From positions 4,120,068-4,184,067 of the forward strand of contig NW_024468910.1 of NCBI RefSeq assembly GCF_011745365.1: a stretch of 64,000 bases of DNA. The letters run 5' to 3'. The notes under the pieces are model-generated. The model did not search any database, was not told where the DNA came from, and worked only from the letters and a program-made list of their open reading frames with translations. Position numbers and translations under genes: made by a program. The stretch's first letter is position 1. The number at the start of each line of letters is the position of its first letter. Positions 34,015-47,456 of the stretch are shown piece by piece. The stretch comes from Cryphonectria parasitica EP155 (taxonomy: Eukaryota > Ascomycota > Sordariomycetes > Diaporthales > Cryphonectriaceae).

Positions 34015-34349
34015 GTTTCTATGAGAACCAATTGTTCTACGAACCAGTAAAGAAGTAGTAATTCACAATATCATATGAGAATCTCATGTACTCGAGAACA
34101 TGTTATGTTGTCTTTGGATGAATACAGTCGTGACATCACCAGTTGGTTGTTATTAGTGTCAGCCTTGCGGATAGGCCCACTAACGGACCCACCCAAGCAA
34201 CCACCTGTAATAATCGTTTATTGGATGCAACCCCAGTGTTGACAGCCTCGCCAAATTGTTCAAAAATTCCCCACCAAAACTCACACCAGCAAAAGCACCC
34301 CCAACATCATGAATCTCATCACAGAACCACCATCTCCACTCACATAAAC
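34015..34349. promoter_or_regulatory. Divergent promoter region, AlkB-type gene / TRM5
   Basis: 335 bp between the two chosen start codons hold both promoters. An upstream in-frame ATG for TRM5 at 34143 lies inside it. Confidence 0.55.
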
Positions 34350-35896
34350 ATGTCAGCTCCCGAATCTCACCCTATGGCTTTGAACTCTCAGCAAGAAGAT
34401 ATCATGAATCTTCTACGACCCCCTGTGCTCCAGCCCAGCGCCGTGCTCAACAAGGCCGCCTTCACCAAGACACTGAGCCTGGCCGCTGCGGCAGTGCGCG
34501 ACAACAAGAACATCACACGCATCCGCCAGGCCCTGACCAAGAACGCAGCCATGCTCTCTCTAGAACGCATCTCCACCGTCGTCCCGGACCCAGACGCTCT
34601 CCTTGCCGCCAAGGGCCGCAAAGCTCTGCTACTCAACCCGACCATCTCCCCAGCGAAACCCGAGACGTGGGGGCCCGTGGTGTCGGAGCTTGTAAGGCAG
34701 GAAGAGGTCGGTATCGTGCCGTATGAGCTGCAGCTGGACTATGACTACTGGACGTACCGGGACGTGATGACGGCGCAGCTGCCGCCGGAGCTCCACGACG
34801 ACATCCCTGCGGGCTTCAACACGGCGGGCCACGTGGCGCATCTCAACCTGCGGAGCCAGCATATCCCCTACAAGCAGTTGATCGGGCAGGTCCTGGTCGA
34901 CAAGAACCAGCACATCACCACGGTCATCAACAAGGTGGATAATGTGGGCGATGAGTCCGAGTTCAGGACGTTTGCCTATGAGGTCCTGGCGGGGCCCGAC
35001 GACCTCAACGTCGAGGTGAACGAGAACGGATGCGTGTTTCAGTTTGACTACGCCAAGGTCTACTGGAACAGCAAGCTCGAGAAGGAGCACACGAGGCTGA
35101 TCAGGATGTTTAAGCCTGGTGAGGTGGTCTGTGATGTGATGGCGGGGATTGGACCCTTTGCGGTGCCGGCTGGGAAGCGCGGCGTGTTCGTCTGGGCGAA
35201 TGATTACAACCCCGAGAGCTACAGATTCCTACAGGATGCTATCGCCCGGAATAAAGTGAGCATACTGATCATTTCATACACGTCACATAGAACAGACACT
35301 AGGTCCCCAGAGAGCTGACCCCTTTTTGACCATAGGTCCACCCTTTTGTCCGGCCCTTCAACAAAGACGGCCGTGTTTTCATCCATGAAGCCGTCGACAG
35401 CGTTCTAGCCGCCAACAGTGCCGGTGAAACGGTCACAATCCCCTCAAAACAAAAGGTCTCCCGCAGCAATCCAGATGCGCAGCGGCCCCCGCCCACCGTT
35501 ATCCCCCTACCTGCCACCGTGTCCCACTTCGTGATGAACCTGCCTGCGTCTGCAACGGAATTCCTTCCCCACTTCCGAGGCCTCTATGCAGGTCACGAGT
35601 CCCTGTTCGCACCACACACGGCCACGAAGCTGCCGGTGGTTCATGTCCACTGCTTCGCGCTCAAGAGCGACGAGGACGTGCCGCGCATCGATGTCGCAGA
35701 GAGGGTGTCGAGGGAGCTAGGGAGCACGGTGGTCTGGGATGGAGTGAAGGACACGCCGGGCGGAAAGGCGGGCGAGGGGGATTTGGAGGAGGGCATGGTT
35801 GGGGTGCATCTCGTCCGGGATGTGGCGCCGGCCAAGAGCATGTACTGCGCGAGCTTCAGGCTGCCGGCTGATGTAGCCTTTGCTCCGAGGAAATGA
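34350..35896 (+). CDS. TRM5: tRNA (guanine37-N1)-methyltransferase Trm5
   Basis: Trm5 methylates N1 of G37, next to the anticodon, using S-adenosylmethionine; this prevents frameshifting. Two exons (34350-35255 and 35336-35896, 80-bp intron) give 488 residues. The N-terminal domain is followed by the Rossmann methyltransferase fold: VYWNSKLEKEHTRLI, motif I CDVMAGIGPFAVPAGKRG, the acidic ribose-binding NDYNPES, and FVMNLPASATEFL in the NPPY-like position. HVHCFAL lies near the C terminus. The chosen ATG gives MSAPESHPMALNSQQ. The frame stays open 69 codons upstream to an ATG at 34143, encoding a His/Gln/Ser/Thr-rich stretch poor in acidic residues, which may be a leader for mitochondria; the yeast enzyme is known to act in both compartments. 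Confidence 0.95.
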
Positions 35897-36608
35897 ACGA
35901 CGGAAGGACATGACCACTCAGCATCATTTTCACATGACAAAACAGTATGAGTGTGTCCATGGAAATGGAGATCACCAACAAGCACACTGGGCAAGGAGGG
36001 GGCGCGGGAACAGATCACCGTCACCCCGACTATTAACCCCCCCCCCCCTTCCCCACAGACCCCCTCAGCCTGACGATCAGACCACTGTTCTGGTTAAAAG
36101 ATGCCTGCAGTAAAACACGACGAGCGTCTTGTCTGGACAAACTCCCTCCTGGTCCGAATACAGAAAGGCAAATGAGAGGCTTATCAGCAGATTCGGAGGT
36201 GCCTACGGCCGAGCGAGTGCTGCACGGCCGTTGAAACGCATGGGTGGGCTGCACGACGACCGGAGGGTGGCATTAACGACATGGCTAGCTGCAACGGTAT
36301 TTATTTCTCAGCACTACTCAACAACCTACATACTCGATGGTTTGCCAGGCCAGGGCATACACACAACGGCGCCCTGCGAATTTGGTTTGATTTGATGGTG
36401 TATATGTGCCTCAGCGGTGATGTGATGGCCGCCACGCAGAAAGACAGAAAGCAGAAAGCCTAGAACGTTCCAACGTCTTGAGGCAGGGGGGCACAGGGTA
36501 GCAAGCCATACGGATCATTATGTCGACCTGCATATGGTAAGGGCATCTGTTGTCTGCATTCATTGTCGAGTACCTACCTCTCTTGGCTGGCCCTTGCTTG
36601 CATGGCTG

Positions 36609-36609
<1 letters not shown>

Positions 36610-36642
<33 letters not shown>
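36610..36642. repeat. (CA)n microsatellite
   Basis: About 16 perfect CA units on the + strand. Confidence 0.95.
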
Positions 36643-36644
<2 letters not shown>

Positions 36645-36806
36645 CTCTCCTTTGGTTCTTCTTGGAGCTTGTTACAAATGGTCCCAGTAGGCTGGGAAGG
36701 GGGTGGGAAACAAAGTAAAACCGCCACCTTCTCCAAACTCCCCAAGGTAATCGCACCAAAGGATACCGCGTTACCTGTCGGTAGTAACTTCGTGTTCGGC
36801 GCACCG

Positions 36807-36807
<1 letters not shown>

Positions 36808-36835
<28 letters not shown>
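36808..36835. repeat. (CA)n microsatellite
   Basis: About 14 perfect CA units, 170 bp after the previous tract and in the same orientation. Confidence 0.95.
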
Positions 36836-36839
<4 letters not shown>

Positions 36840-37981
36840 ACAGAGGAAACCAGGTTTGCTCATCTCGGTAGCGATCGACCATGCAGGGCTGTTTTTATTT
36901 TCGTTTTATGTCATGGCACTGCAATATTTGATGCAATTGGGTCAATCCAACCCCTTTCCCAACCATGAACAAAGAGGATTCGGGTCGCGACCAGCATACT
37001 TCTCCTGGATACAGGTCCTGATAGGAAAGCACATGGGAGTGTGGGTTCATGGCCCGACGGACGCATGCAGTTGTGCAAGCCACACATCCAGTCACGTACC
37101 TTTTGTGTGTCTACATGTGGCAGCCACGAAGATATCTGAAAAAGAAAACCTGTTTGCAAGCCGTCCGGTCCAATACATATAATCAATGCTGCGCACGACA
37201 ACAGCAGCCACGCAAGATAGGCATGTCAATACATTTGAAAGACAAGACGAGACAATTAAGATCACATCCCCCCACCCCTCTGCACCCCTTCCAAGTGCAC
37301 AAGACATCCAATGTTTTGATCGTATGATGAACCATGAGCATAACTGCGAGTCTGTTCAGAGCCGCATGGCGCTATTGCGCAAGCTAATGGTCAAAAGGGA
37401 GAAGGATAATCATGAGCTTGACGTGTCTTTTATTGCATGTGAAGGCTAACAAAACCTTTTAAACCTGGGGTCAATAATAATAATGCAGGATGATGATCAT
37501 GGATAGCCAAACTCTGGGTTCTCTTCGTGTCTCGTCGCATTTGAAAGTGCTGAACGCAGCGAGCGAGGTCGCAGCAGCCAGCGGCCGGATCAGGTATTCC
37601 CATGTTGGAGGTTCGCCATTTACCACATCCGACGTATTGCGACCTGCCTGCGGCGTCTGCGAATTGATATCCTTTTAAGGAAGTAATTCCGTATTTGATT
37701 TTTATTATTATTTACCTTTTTGATCTAAATATTTGATCTCGATGAGGTAGTATGTATTTGAGAATGGGGGGGGGGGGGAGAAAGTAAAAGAAAAAGAAAC
37801 GACGTCAAGTCACTACTACTGCTTCCCACCACCATTACAATGCCAAGTACGGAGTAGAAAATCAGCGGCACCGCTGTTGCACCCTCATCTCACCGTTGCC
37901 GCAAGCTGTCAAATGAGACAATTGGCCAAGCCAACTTTATCTCTGGTTGTTGTCCGTGCAATCAATCACACACAACCTTTT

Positions 37982-38009
37982 ACACACACACACGCACACA
38001 CACACACAC
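37982..38009. repeat. (CA)n microsatellite, interrupted
   Basis: CA repeats with one G interruption. Confidence 0.9.
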
Positions 38010-39018
38010 TCCTCGAACAAGTGCGAGCATCCTGCCGAAGGAGCCACCCCCCTTCCTCTCCCTGGTGTGCACGGCGCACGACAGACCGGTGAGTCCAGAT
38101 GCATGACAGGTGATCTGCCACTGCCCTATCAAAGTGATGCCGATTACCCTCTGTGTCAACACACGGGGGGCGGGGGAATGAGCAGACGTGTACGCAATAT
38201 ATAGAGCGAAGACGATAGACATTTGGTGGTGTAGTTTGCTTTCCACCTATCCCGCTCGGTGGTTTCTTCTCTCACTCACTCACTCACACACATACACTCT
38301 CTCTTTCCTCTGTCGCTTGCAAGCGCTCGCAGCTTGGAATCGTACCCGGTCTGACATATAGAGTTACATACATACGACCTTGCCTTTTCATCATGCAAAT
38401 AAGAAAGCGAAACGGGGGGGGGGGGACATAGCAGCCCCAACCCCCCTCAGGGCTGAGATAGACGCAGCAGAATCCAGGAGGGGTTCAAAAGCAACGACAC
38501 CCCGCTGCTGATGCTACTACTACCAGTACCACTACCGACAACACAAGGGCTTCAATGGGCAGATTAGTTCGGGAGGAACAGGGCGGGCGAACGGTTCGGG
38601 AGGGGACGGCTGAGGAATTCATGAGAGGGGGGGAAGGGCGATAATACAACCAACGCCTCTTGCATATGAGGTCCTCTTGCTGTTCTCGTTTCGTTCGGGA
38701 CGGCCTGTGCAGCGATCATAGCGGGCGGCTTGGTTCTCTCTTCTTCTCTCGGTGCTTTCTTGTTTTTGCTTTGCTCTACATACCGTGTGGATGCGGTGAC
38801 CGCACTGCTTCTTTCTTCTTCTTCTTTCGTAGGCCCTGCCTTTTTTGTTGTCAAAGGAGGGGGGTCGGTCCACCAGACTGCAACGACGGTACGAGGGAAG
38901 AGAGTGCATAAAGAATGACGACAAGGACGAACGAACAATCGAGGAGATCGCAATGTCTTTTTGCATTTGCGAATTGTTTACGTACTAGGTACGATGGTAG
39001 TATCGAGTGTATTGCAAA

Positions 39019-39039
39019 CACACACACACACACACACAC
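39019..39039. repeat. (CA)n microsatellite
   Basis: About 10 perfect CA units on the + strand. Confidence 0.9.
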
Positions 39040-41883
39040 CGCACATCTTGTAGAATGTGCTGCTGCAGCCCTGCCCTGCATTTGGCATCTAATCACCGAC
39101 GACCGGACGCAGTCAGCAGTAGTATGTTGTATCAAAACCCCCCCCCCCCTTCCTCTTCCCGCCTGCCAGGGATCCCGATAAGGAGGAGGGAGACCCCGCG
39201 GCCCTTGCCTTGTCTCTCGTTCCTTTTTTCTCCTTCCTTCACTTATCAACATGAGCGCAGACACCTTATCAGCAGGATCCGAACCGGTGACTTGAATGAA
39301 ATTTTGACTCGTTTTCCTTAAAAGACTAAGTATTATAGTATTGTCTGTTCTCTGTTTGACTATCTCATTATCAAAATCCCGCACCGGCTCTCGTCGGCAC
39401 GAACGTCCCATCCCCCCCCCCTTCCTTTGTCCCTCGATAACCCTTCCCAGGCCGGCTCTTGTTCTTCTTCTCCTAAGTTTGGAGCCGATGTACCTCATGC
39501 GGTGAACAATGAGGGCTGAGACGGAACAAGTACCTCGTCGCATTCGTCTGTCCTTGGTCTCTTCGGCGGAGGTGAAACGTGGGGAAAGGAAAGACTCGAA
39601 AAGAGAAAAGAGAAAAAAAAAAGAGTGCCCGGGAGATGCTGCGAGGAATTGACCGCGCGGCTATCTTTTTCGCCCTCGAGTCGGGCCTTTCCAAGGTTCC
39701 CTCTGCCGGGCGTAGTCCGGACCTAAACGACGGTGGTGCCGCCGTCTGTTTTAATTTTTTTTTTTCGCCCTCTTCAGGTTTCTATCTTGGAAGCCCTTGT
39801 CTTGTCTTTGGATCTTGGGGGAAAAGAAAAGAAAAGAAAAAAAGAAGAAGAAAAATCACAAAGGAGGAGGATGAGGTTGTGCAGATGTGTGTGGCACGCC
39901 ATATTAATCCCCGTATATACATGAGATGCATACATACCTACAGGGACGATCAGTACCACCGTATGCAGCCACACCACAGATTCGTGTGCGTCCAGCAAAA
40001 ACGGCTCGGGTTGCCTCTTTAGGGAACAAGAAAGGGTTTTTATGGAGATGAGAAGGGAATTCCTTCCTGCGACCAGACCACGGAAAGTCCGTTTCACCTG
40101 CCCCCAGGCCAAGGGTCAAAGCAGACAAAAGTCTAGACCAAAACCGATCAGCGGTGTCCCGTATTTTCCCATGTCCTTAGGGGCTGGGTGGCGCTGGATT
40201 GAACCAAGAAGAATTGCGTCCGTGTGCTCCATCTATCCCGCATCGAGCCTCCTCTCTCTCTGTTCTTGCCCCCCCCCCCCTACTGCACCGGATGTCTCCC
40301 CCCCCCACCTCCTAGGCGCGGGAACGGAAAGCGTATCCATTCTTCTTCTTCTTTTCCTCTTCTTGATTTGCTGACTGACTATCCCTTCATAGGGTCATAT
40401 ATAGGACGCAGGAAGCGACCGAAGGGTGATGCAGCTTGTCCAATTCGGATGCCCTCGTTCTGCATTTTAAAGACTTATCATGTGGGCCTGCCCCAAGCCG
40501 CAAGAAGAGAGAATGAAAGAAAAGAAAAGAAACAGCGCCAGCATCCAAACCTTCCTCTACTTGGACAATCCGACGACCCCTCCTCCTTCTCCGTCTTTTT
40601 CTATACATCCCCCCCCCCCTTTCAGGAGCTCCGGATCAACAAGCCCGGCCGTACCGTAGAGTCCGAACAGCAGGGCTTCGAGAACGTGGCAGGGTGGGGA
40701 AATTTGACTTGACGCCACGCCCGGGTGCTGGTGGCCCCTCCTTCCCACACACCCCTCCCCTCCCTGAGAGCCAAGCATTGGTCTGATGTCTGTATAGTAT
40801 CTGTATAGTACGGACTGCGCAGCGTGACTCGCTGGTGGTCATATGCAGGTTTGTCTATAGTAAATGCTTAGTATACGCAATGTTGTTTCTCTCAAGCAGC
40901 CCATACGAAGAACAGAAACCCTGTTTTTCTTTTTTATTTATTTGGTTTTGATTCCACCATTTCTCTGCACACCTGTTTGGGGGGGGTCCAGAACTTTTAC
41001 TTGTTTCAAAGACCACCACACTTGGCATCCATTCAAAAGCTAGAGAGGGTTCGTCGGCGACAAAAGAACCTGTCATTCCTCCCCCCAGAGCGCGCTCACC
41101 CCACGCCTGTAGTACTTCCTCGCCGATCTCTTACTGCTCATGTGCCCAATGAGCACGGTCTCGAACCTGTCAGTCGGTCGTGGGTACCAAGCCCACGGGG
41201 GGGTTCCAACGGGCTGTGCAACCCAAAGAAGCCTCAAAAACGACAGGTCATGTTTGCGACCTTCTCCCCAGCACGCCCAGGATGCCGCGGCTGCCAGCGG
41301 ATGCGCATAATAAAATTTACAAAGAGGGGGGTTTTTTTTCTTCTTCTCTTCTTCTTTCTTCTTCCCTTTCTTGTTTGTGTCCCTGGTCCTTTCCATTATT
41401 TTTCTCTGCCCGCTCCCTCTCCCACCTTTACCTCCTTGTCTCCTTGCTCCTTGGCCATCCGAGACCTTCTTGCCAACCATGCGCGGTTTCTTTTCTCCTT
41501 CTGCTTTGCTGGCAGAGGAAAGGAAGGGAAAGGGGGAAGAAGAAGAAGAAGAAAAAGAAAAAAAAACTTCTCTCGATTCGCCCCCTTCCCAGCCTTGCCT
41601 CGTCTAACAGGTTGAAAACTTACCCACCCCCCGTGGAGGTCCCGCACTATGCTATAGCCGACCCACCCGCTCGTTGCCTAGCGCCCTCGGGGGCTCGGGA
41701 AGCTACCTCTTGTGCTACCATAGTCACAGTCTTGGCTGGTACAAGCTCAGCCGCAGGTTGAGGGGAGAGGAGTTGAAAGAGGTGACCCCCATGGGCGAGC
41801 GCTGTCCCTTTCTGACGTTGATGGGAGCGCATTCATAGTAGGTATAGTACCACAGTAGTATTACCATTGTAGGAATGTAGGGA

Positions 41884-41924
41884 GGGAGAGAGATAGAGAT
41901 AGAGAGATAAGGAGAGAGAGAGAG
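41884..41924. repeat. GA/GATA-rich simple repeat
   Basis: Purine-rich repeats of GA and GATA units on the + strand, with a short (CG)n patch about 65 bp further on (about 41988-41999). Confidence 0.85.
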
Positions 41925-44900
41925 CCTCATCGTGCTCCGGCCCCGCAGTCGTAGATTCATGCGTGCACATCGGGTCTCAACGGGGGACGCGCGCGCGCGC
42001 AGAAGCCCCGCCACCGCTGGAAGGAAGATGGGCATCGTCCCCCTCCTGGAGCCTCATCGTGTGGGCGCGCTTGCGTGTGTGTCCCATAATAGTTGTCATT
42101 CATTCCTCGCTATAAAATAAAATAAAAAGAAAGCAAAAAAGCATGTTTTGCAACAGACTCTCCCCCCCCCGTCCTCTTTTCACCCCTTCCCTCTGGTTGT
42201 CTCTTTTCTTTTTTTTCTCTCGTTGTCGTTGGGAGATCAAGATCTCGATACCTCGATATCTGATCGAGAGATCCCTTCCCTTTGAACAAGGAGGCTGGTT
42301 CAAGTGGATTATCGCTACCATACATGGAAGTACGTTCCATGGTATAATCGAGAGGCCTGGGATTCGTCCGCTTCCAATTGCTATCAACGCTAGCTGCTTC
42401 TGTGTTGGGTGGTATATCGGAGCTGTGCTCTCGGGAGGGGGGAGTTGTGCTGTGGTGCTAGTCCACCATAGACGACGACGATCAGGGTCCTGACGGCTCC
42501 TGTTAGGTGCTACCTGCTAATGCTCGTTACCACCAACCGCCAATAGTGGCACCCATCGTGATGATAGGACCCCCCTACTTCTCCCGCTAGCTCTTTCCCG
42601 GGGGAATGGGCTCGTGATAGTCGTCTCCCGGCTCAAGTTGCTCCCTCCTTCCCTAGTCACCCACTTCCGATGCTGTCATTAGTACACTTAAAACTGCTGA
42701 AGGGAAGGAAGGCCTGACTCGAGTTGGCCTATGAGGACGGCGTCCTTCTATCCGACCTGATTGATATTGAGGATGGGAGACGATGATGGGTTTTGGCGAT
42801 GTGGAGAATAAAACCTTGGGTCAGCGTTGGGCCAAAAGAAGCATTGAATCTAGGAAGATAGATATGCACGGCCCTTTTAGAGAGTCTAATGTCGGACGGA
42901 TTCTCAGGTCTAGGCGTCTTCGTCCCTCCGTTAGTTGTATGCAAAGTGAAAGCACCCGGATGGCCCAGTGGCCCCAAGATTCCAGTATTACCGCTACAGG
43001 ACCAGGATAGCCAGGCAGCTAGCAAGCAAGAAAGCAAGTAGTAGGTACTACTTAGTACAGTAAGTAGTGTGTCAGAAAGGGCCAAGCAAAGCCGCCTCGA
43101 CGTTGGTTCGGAAACTTTGGTGCCTAGCCTCGTAATTCCTACATAGTACACAGAAGTCTGCAAGGTGGCGTCGCAAGGCACTAGACCAGAGCTTGCATTT
43201 TCTTTTCCCCTTTCCCCAGTGGTGCGCTGCTGCAGCAGCAGCTCAAAAGAGGGATTGGCGGAAAGGCTGGTTGGTCCAACGTCGATCGCAAGGGGGGAGA
43301 CTTTCAACCATACGGTGTGAGGATCTGCGCAGGACGGCACAGGTGATGATGAGAAGACATGCCGCTAACAAATCTAATTCTTGTAGCAAATATCAAAGGA
43401 TACAATCAATGATACCGGGGCGACCCGTTCTGCCAGACGAGACGTTAGTCTGCAGGACTTCTGTAGCTAGAGGAGGGGCTCGGGCTAAACAGGCGCCTCT
43501 TCTCTGATGGGAAGCCTATCTTGTTTTCATTATCCTATGCACGACATGCAGCAGTAACACCAGAAGGAAAGGGAAAACGTTTTGGGGGGGGGGGGGAACG
43601 CAGCCGGGAGAATTCGGGAGTTTGGCTCCGGACACAAGGACCACAGCCAGCGGGGGATTGGGGTTGAAAAGGAAGGTACGGTTCCTGGGTGAGAGATAAC
43701 TACGTCTGTACGCCCGCAGGGGGAGCAGCGGTGAGCGTGGCTGCCTTTGCTGCAGCTGCAAACGAATGGTCCCAATAAACGGCCTTCAAGCAAGATGATG
43801 CTGACCTTGTTCCCCGGCGTTGCTTTGATCTAGAATAGGGCTTGCTGGCATACGTCAAGAATCAGGGGGCCTCTGGCCAATGAAAAGGATCAGGGACGAG
43901 TCTTCTCCATAAACCTTGATTGAGGATGTCTGAGCTTGGGGTGGTCTCACAGCCTGTGGGGTAAGGAAGTAGGGTAAGGAAAGGTTTCAATCCCAATTGC
44001 GCAGTCCAGCAGGTGATTGTTGGGATAATTCGTCCGTGAACTACAAAGAAATTATCAAAGGAAACTAGCTGACAGCATGGGCAAGAACTCATTCATCATT
44101 CATTCATCTATTGAAAACACACCCAATCCAACATTGTGCAACGCAAAGACTTGGAAAGCGGAATTCGTTCCTGAGGCCAGGAGGGAGTAGTGACATGTTG
44201 TACATTCCTAAGGGTTTGGATGACATCAGAGTTCCGAATTCGAAATGAGCAGGTCTCAGAAGCTGAGAGCAGCGGTTTTTGCTTGCTTATTGGCCCCCCC
44301 CCAAACGAACTGACGCTCCCCCAGCACCCCCAAAGAATGCAGAGATGATCTGATTCCAGAGCTCTCTCCGCAAAAAAATCCCCAGACTTTTGCAAGAAGA
44401 GCTCGGCCTAAATCTGGCAATTTCTGACATCGATCCCCCCGGATTCAGGAACCAGCTCAACCCCCGTTGTGCGGCTCCCCACAGTCCGTGCTCCAGTGGC
44501 TTGCCTCGCTGAAAACAATTCTCAGCCAGTCGACCTCGACCCCAGGTCTGGGATCTTGGAACACGCATCACTGTGGCCCCAATTTTTTTTTTTGATAATA
44601 AAAAATTGATACCCCAAAGGGTAAAGCTGGGGCTCTGGAGAATTATTATTTCCAGCCAAGAAGGAGGAGAAGAAAAAAAAAGAAGAGAAGGACGAAAAAC
44701 ACCAGAAGCTTGCCTATTTGGCGCTTTCCCTTCTTCCTTGGGGCGGGAGGAGGATCTGCAGAACACTTGCGTAATGCTGATGTTCTACATAGTACATGCT
44801 TTGGGTTCCTTTCTTGAAGCAGCATACTACCTTCGGTCATTGCTATGCACGTCTTGCGTGGGTACTCATACCCGTTGGAATTGCCGTCTTTACTTTTTTG

Positions 44901-45001
44901 GTATGATGATAATCTCGCTGTAACAAGTCAAGTGATCATTCTACTGTGGGTGGGGACCGAGACTGACCGCAATGCCAACCGAACTTGTCAGGGCAGACAA
45001 A

Positions 45002-45017
45002 CCCCCCCCCCCCCCCC
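45002..45017. repeat. Run of 16 C
   Basis: The longest of many homopolymer C/G tracts in the window; non-coding. Confidence 0.95.
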
Positions 45018-47456
45018 AAAAGGGCGCGGTGCACGTACCACAGTAAGTACCATAGCACAATCAACGCCAGCAGGGCACAGCAGGGGCCACCAGCACCTAC
45101 CATTCCGACATGCTTTCACCATCGTGACGAACCATGTACACTCAAGCTGTACCCCAGGATGGCGATGGACCACATCTCGCTTCATCCAAAGGGCCCAGTC
45201 TACCCATCGCAGTACAACACACAAGACAGCACAGCATCGCAACAGCGGGGACGGATGGGGAGGGGCAGGAACGAGATCCCAGGCCAAGTCAACAGCGGTA
45301 CAGCGGCCCCGTGATCCCCTTTTCCTGGGGCAAGAAAGAGCCACAGGAAGAGTTGACTTTCTTGTCTGACCTTTTTCTTTCCTCTCTCGTCCTTGTTTTT
45401 TTTACTTACGTGTCTAGCCTGACCCTGCGACTCCTCGGGTGGCTTGTTGAATCACTTACCATCCTCGTAGTACTCTTTTACCGCGGGATATCGCAGTACC
45501 TTCTACCATCCTCGGCTGAATCCCGATCTAAGGTGTTGGTCGGATCATTATCCTCGGCCCTCCTTGAGACAGTACATTGAGCCGTTCGACGACTCACCTC
45601 ATCTCACCTACCACACACACATGCAAGTCTCCGACCAAGATGGGTCATTGTGACTTGTCGCGCAGGACCCCGAGCGACATCTTCCGAAATCAATAAACCT
45701 GCCTAACAACAAATGCGGTCGTCGTTTCCTTGGGACCGTGCTAATCCTCAAATATCCTTTTTCCCTATAACGCTGCTCCACCCAAGGTCCTCTTGCTCGC
45801 TAGTGTCGCATGCAAGCGAATCCTCATAGCCGAGCCCTTCTGGTCGGAGGAGAAAAGACATGGCACTTGCGCTGCATACCCCGTCCAGGACTGGTGAGAG
45901 AGAAAGAGGGAAAGAGAGGTGCACACACACCACACACACACACACTACCGTACATACACAATACTTCTACTTGTACATTCACAAGAGTAGGGCTACAGTC
46001 CCCCTCCCCCCTGTCGCCAGAGACCTCCTCCCCCCCTTCAAGGCGTGGCAGACGTAAAACCCAATCAGCCCTCCCTTGTCATTATGACTTTCCTGCAGGA
46101 GCATTTTGTGGTTTCCCTCGTTCCTCACTTCACTGCACTTACAGTATAACCCTTGGCGCCGCAGAGCCGAGACGACCCAGCTATGGCGTAATGTGCCACA
46201 TATCTGGGAGGGGAGTGGCTGTCGCGCTTCTCAACAAACTGCTCCCGGGACGATAGCAGGGTGTCCGTCGGCTCAGGAGGTGGTGGTTCCGGTGATGGTG
46301 CTGTCATGACGTGTTCAACTATATAAAATTGCTTTCTGTGTGTTATGTATGTCTCTTGGTAAGTGGTAGGAACCACAAACATAAGTGGTTATCGGAGAGT
46401 GGTAGGAATAGAAGAAGTCAAAAAGAAGGTCTAATCGCCACAGCATTGGCGAGGAACACGGCAAGCTCGAGTACTACTGCACTAGTACATAGTATGTACC
46501 AACTGCAACCCTGTTGGCGTCAGTTCAGGTTGGCGGAAAGAGAGGGGAAAGGGGATCGGGGAGAAGAAAAAAGAAGGAAGAGAGAAAAAAAAAGCCTGTT
46601 AGTACTCGATTAGGACTAGTGTTTTTTCTTTTCTCATGCAGCACCGTATCGAAGTGGGTGAAAAGCCTAGAACCCCGGTTAGGCCCTCCTCCCCCTCCCC
46701 ATCCTTTCCCAGATCGCCTTTTTGAGTTGACCTTGGCCAGGGGCCTGGCCTTTCACCCATGCACGCATGCCGTTTGCTTTTCACTTCCCACCCCATACCT
46801 GTCTCCGGTTCTGCGGTTCAAACGCTGCACCCATCTCGCGCCTTTTTAAGTCTTTGGGCCTGCCACCTCATCTTGCCTGTTGTCCACCCCCGTCATTCTC
46901 AAAGTCTTTGCATACTTGTAGGAAAAGCTGTTCTTTTTTTTCCTTTGCTTCTCTCCACTCGACATCATATATCCTTAAAAACCCCTTCCTCCTCCTCCTC
47001 CTCCTCTCCTCGAGCTAGGCCTGTTTATCTGCAGACCATTCTTAAGTCACTCGTTGCTCTTTGTTATCTCGCACGCTCTTCCCCCTTCCCCCCTTAGACA
47101 GCGAGAAGAGACCCGCAGGCCCGAGGCACGCTTCTTCAGAACTTTGGGCTGAACGTTTGGCACCTCGTCTCGCCTCGACTACAGCCCGTATCCAGCCGAC
47201 CAGGCACGCACGCCGAGCTCCACCACCGCCCTGTCAATCTCCACAGCCCTCGCCTTCACTGCCTGCTTCGCTGGGCCCACGCAGAAAGAAAAGTGCAGGC
47301 AGGTCGAGGCCTGGCAAAGTCAGTGTTCATGGTTCACAACTGCCACCCACTTTCCAGCCCTGAAATAATTTCGAGAAACCCAAATCACCCAGCAAACCTC
47401 TTCCCACACACAGAACAACTTCCTCTTTCTACGTCCGCCGACTGGATCGCGTACCG

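Larger units (their letters stand above)
35897..47456. other. 11.5-kb gene-poor, microsatellite-rich region
   Basis: No reading frame here has a recognisable domain, sustained codon bias or believable exon structure. The region is full of CA/GT, GA and CT microsatellites, A-rich, T-rich and CT-rich stretches, and C or G runs of 10-16 bases. Short motifs such as TACATAGTAC recur. The distal ~500 bp (about 46970-47456) are strongly pyrimidine-rich on the + strand and are the probable promoter and 5' leader of the Reg1-like gene. The rest could hold non-coding RNA genes or a very long upstream regulatory region, but the sequence alone does not show it. Confidence 0.55.

Noticed and set aside
39270..39300. 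GGTTCGGATCC, T-loop-like, on the minus strand
   Set aside because: No T-stem, anticodon arm or acceptor stem around it.
41155..41225. tRNA-like sequence on the minus strand
   Set aside because: It has a good B-box (GGTTCGAGACC), an A-box-like stretch and a 5-bp stem with a 7-base loop, but the T-stem has only two pairs and no acceptor stem forms. At most a decayed tRNA-like relic.
40977..41615. 212-codon + strand frame in the gene desert
   Set aside because: Made of low-complexity CT and AG tracts (Phe/Leu and Arg/Lys runs); no domain.
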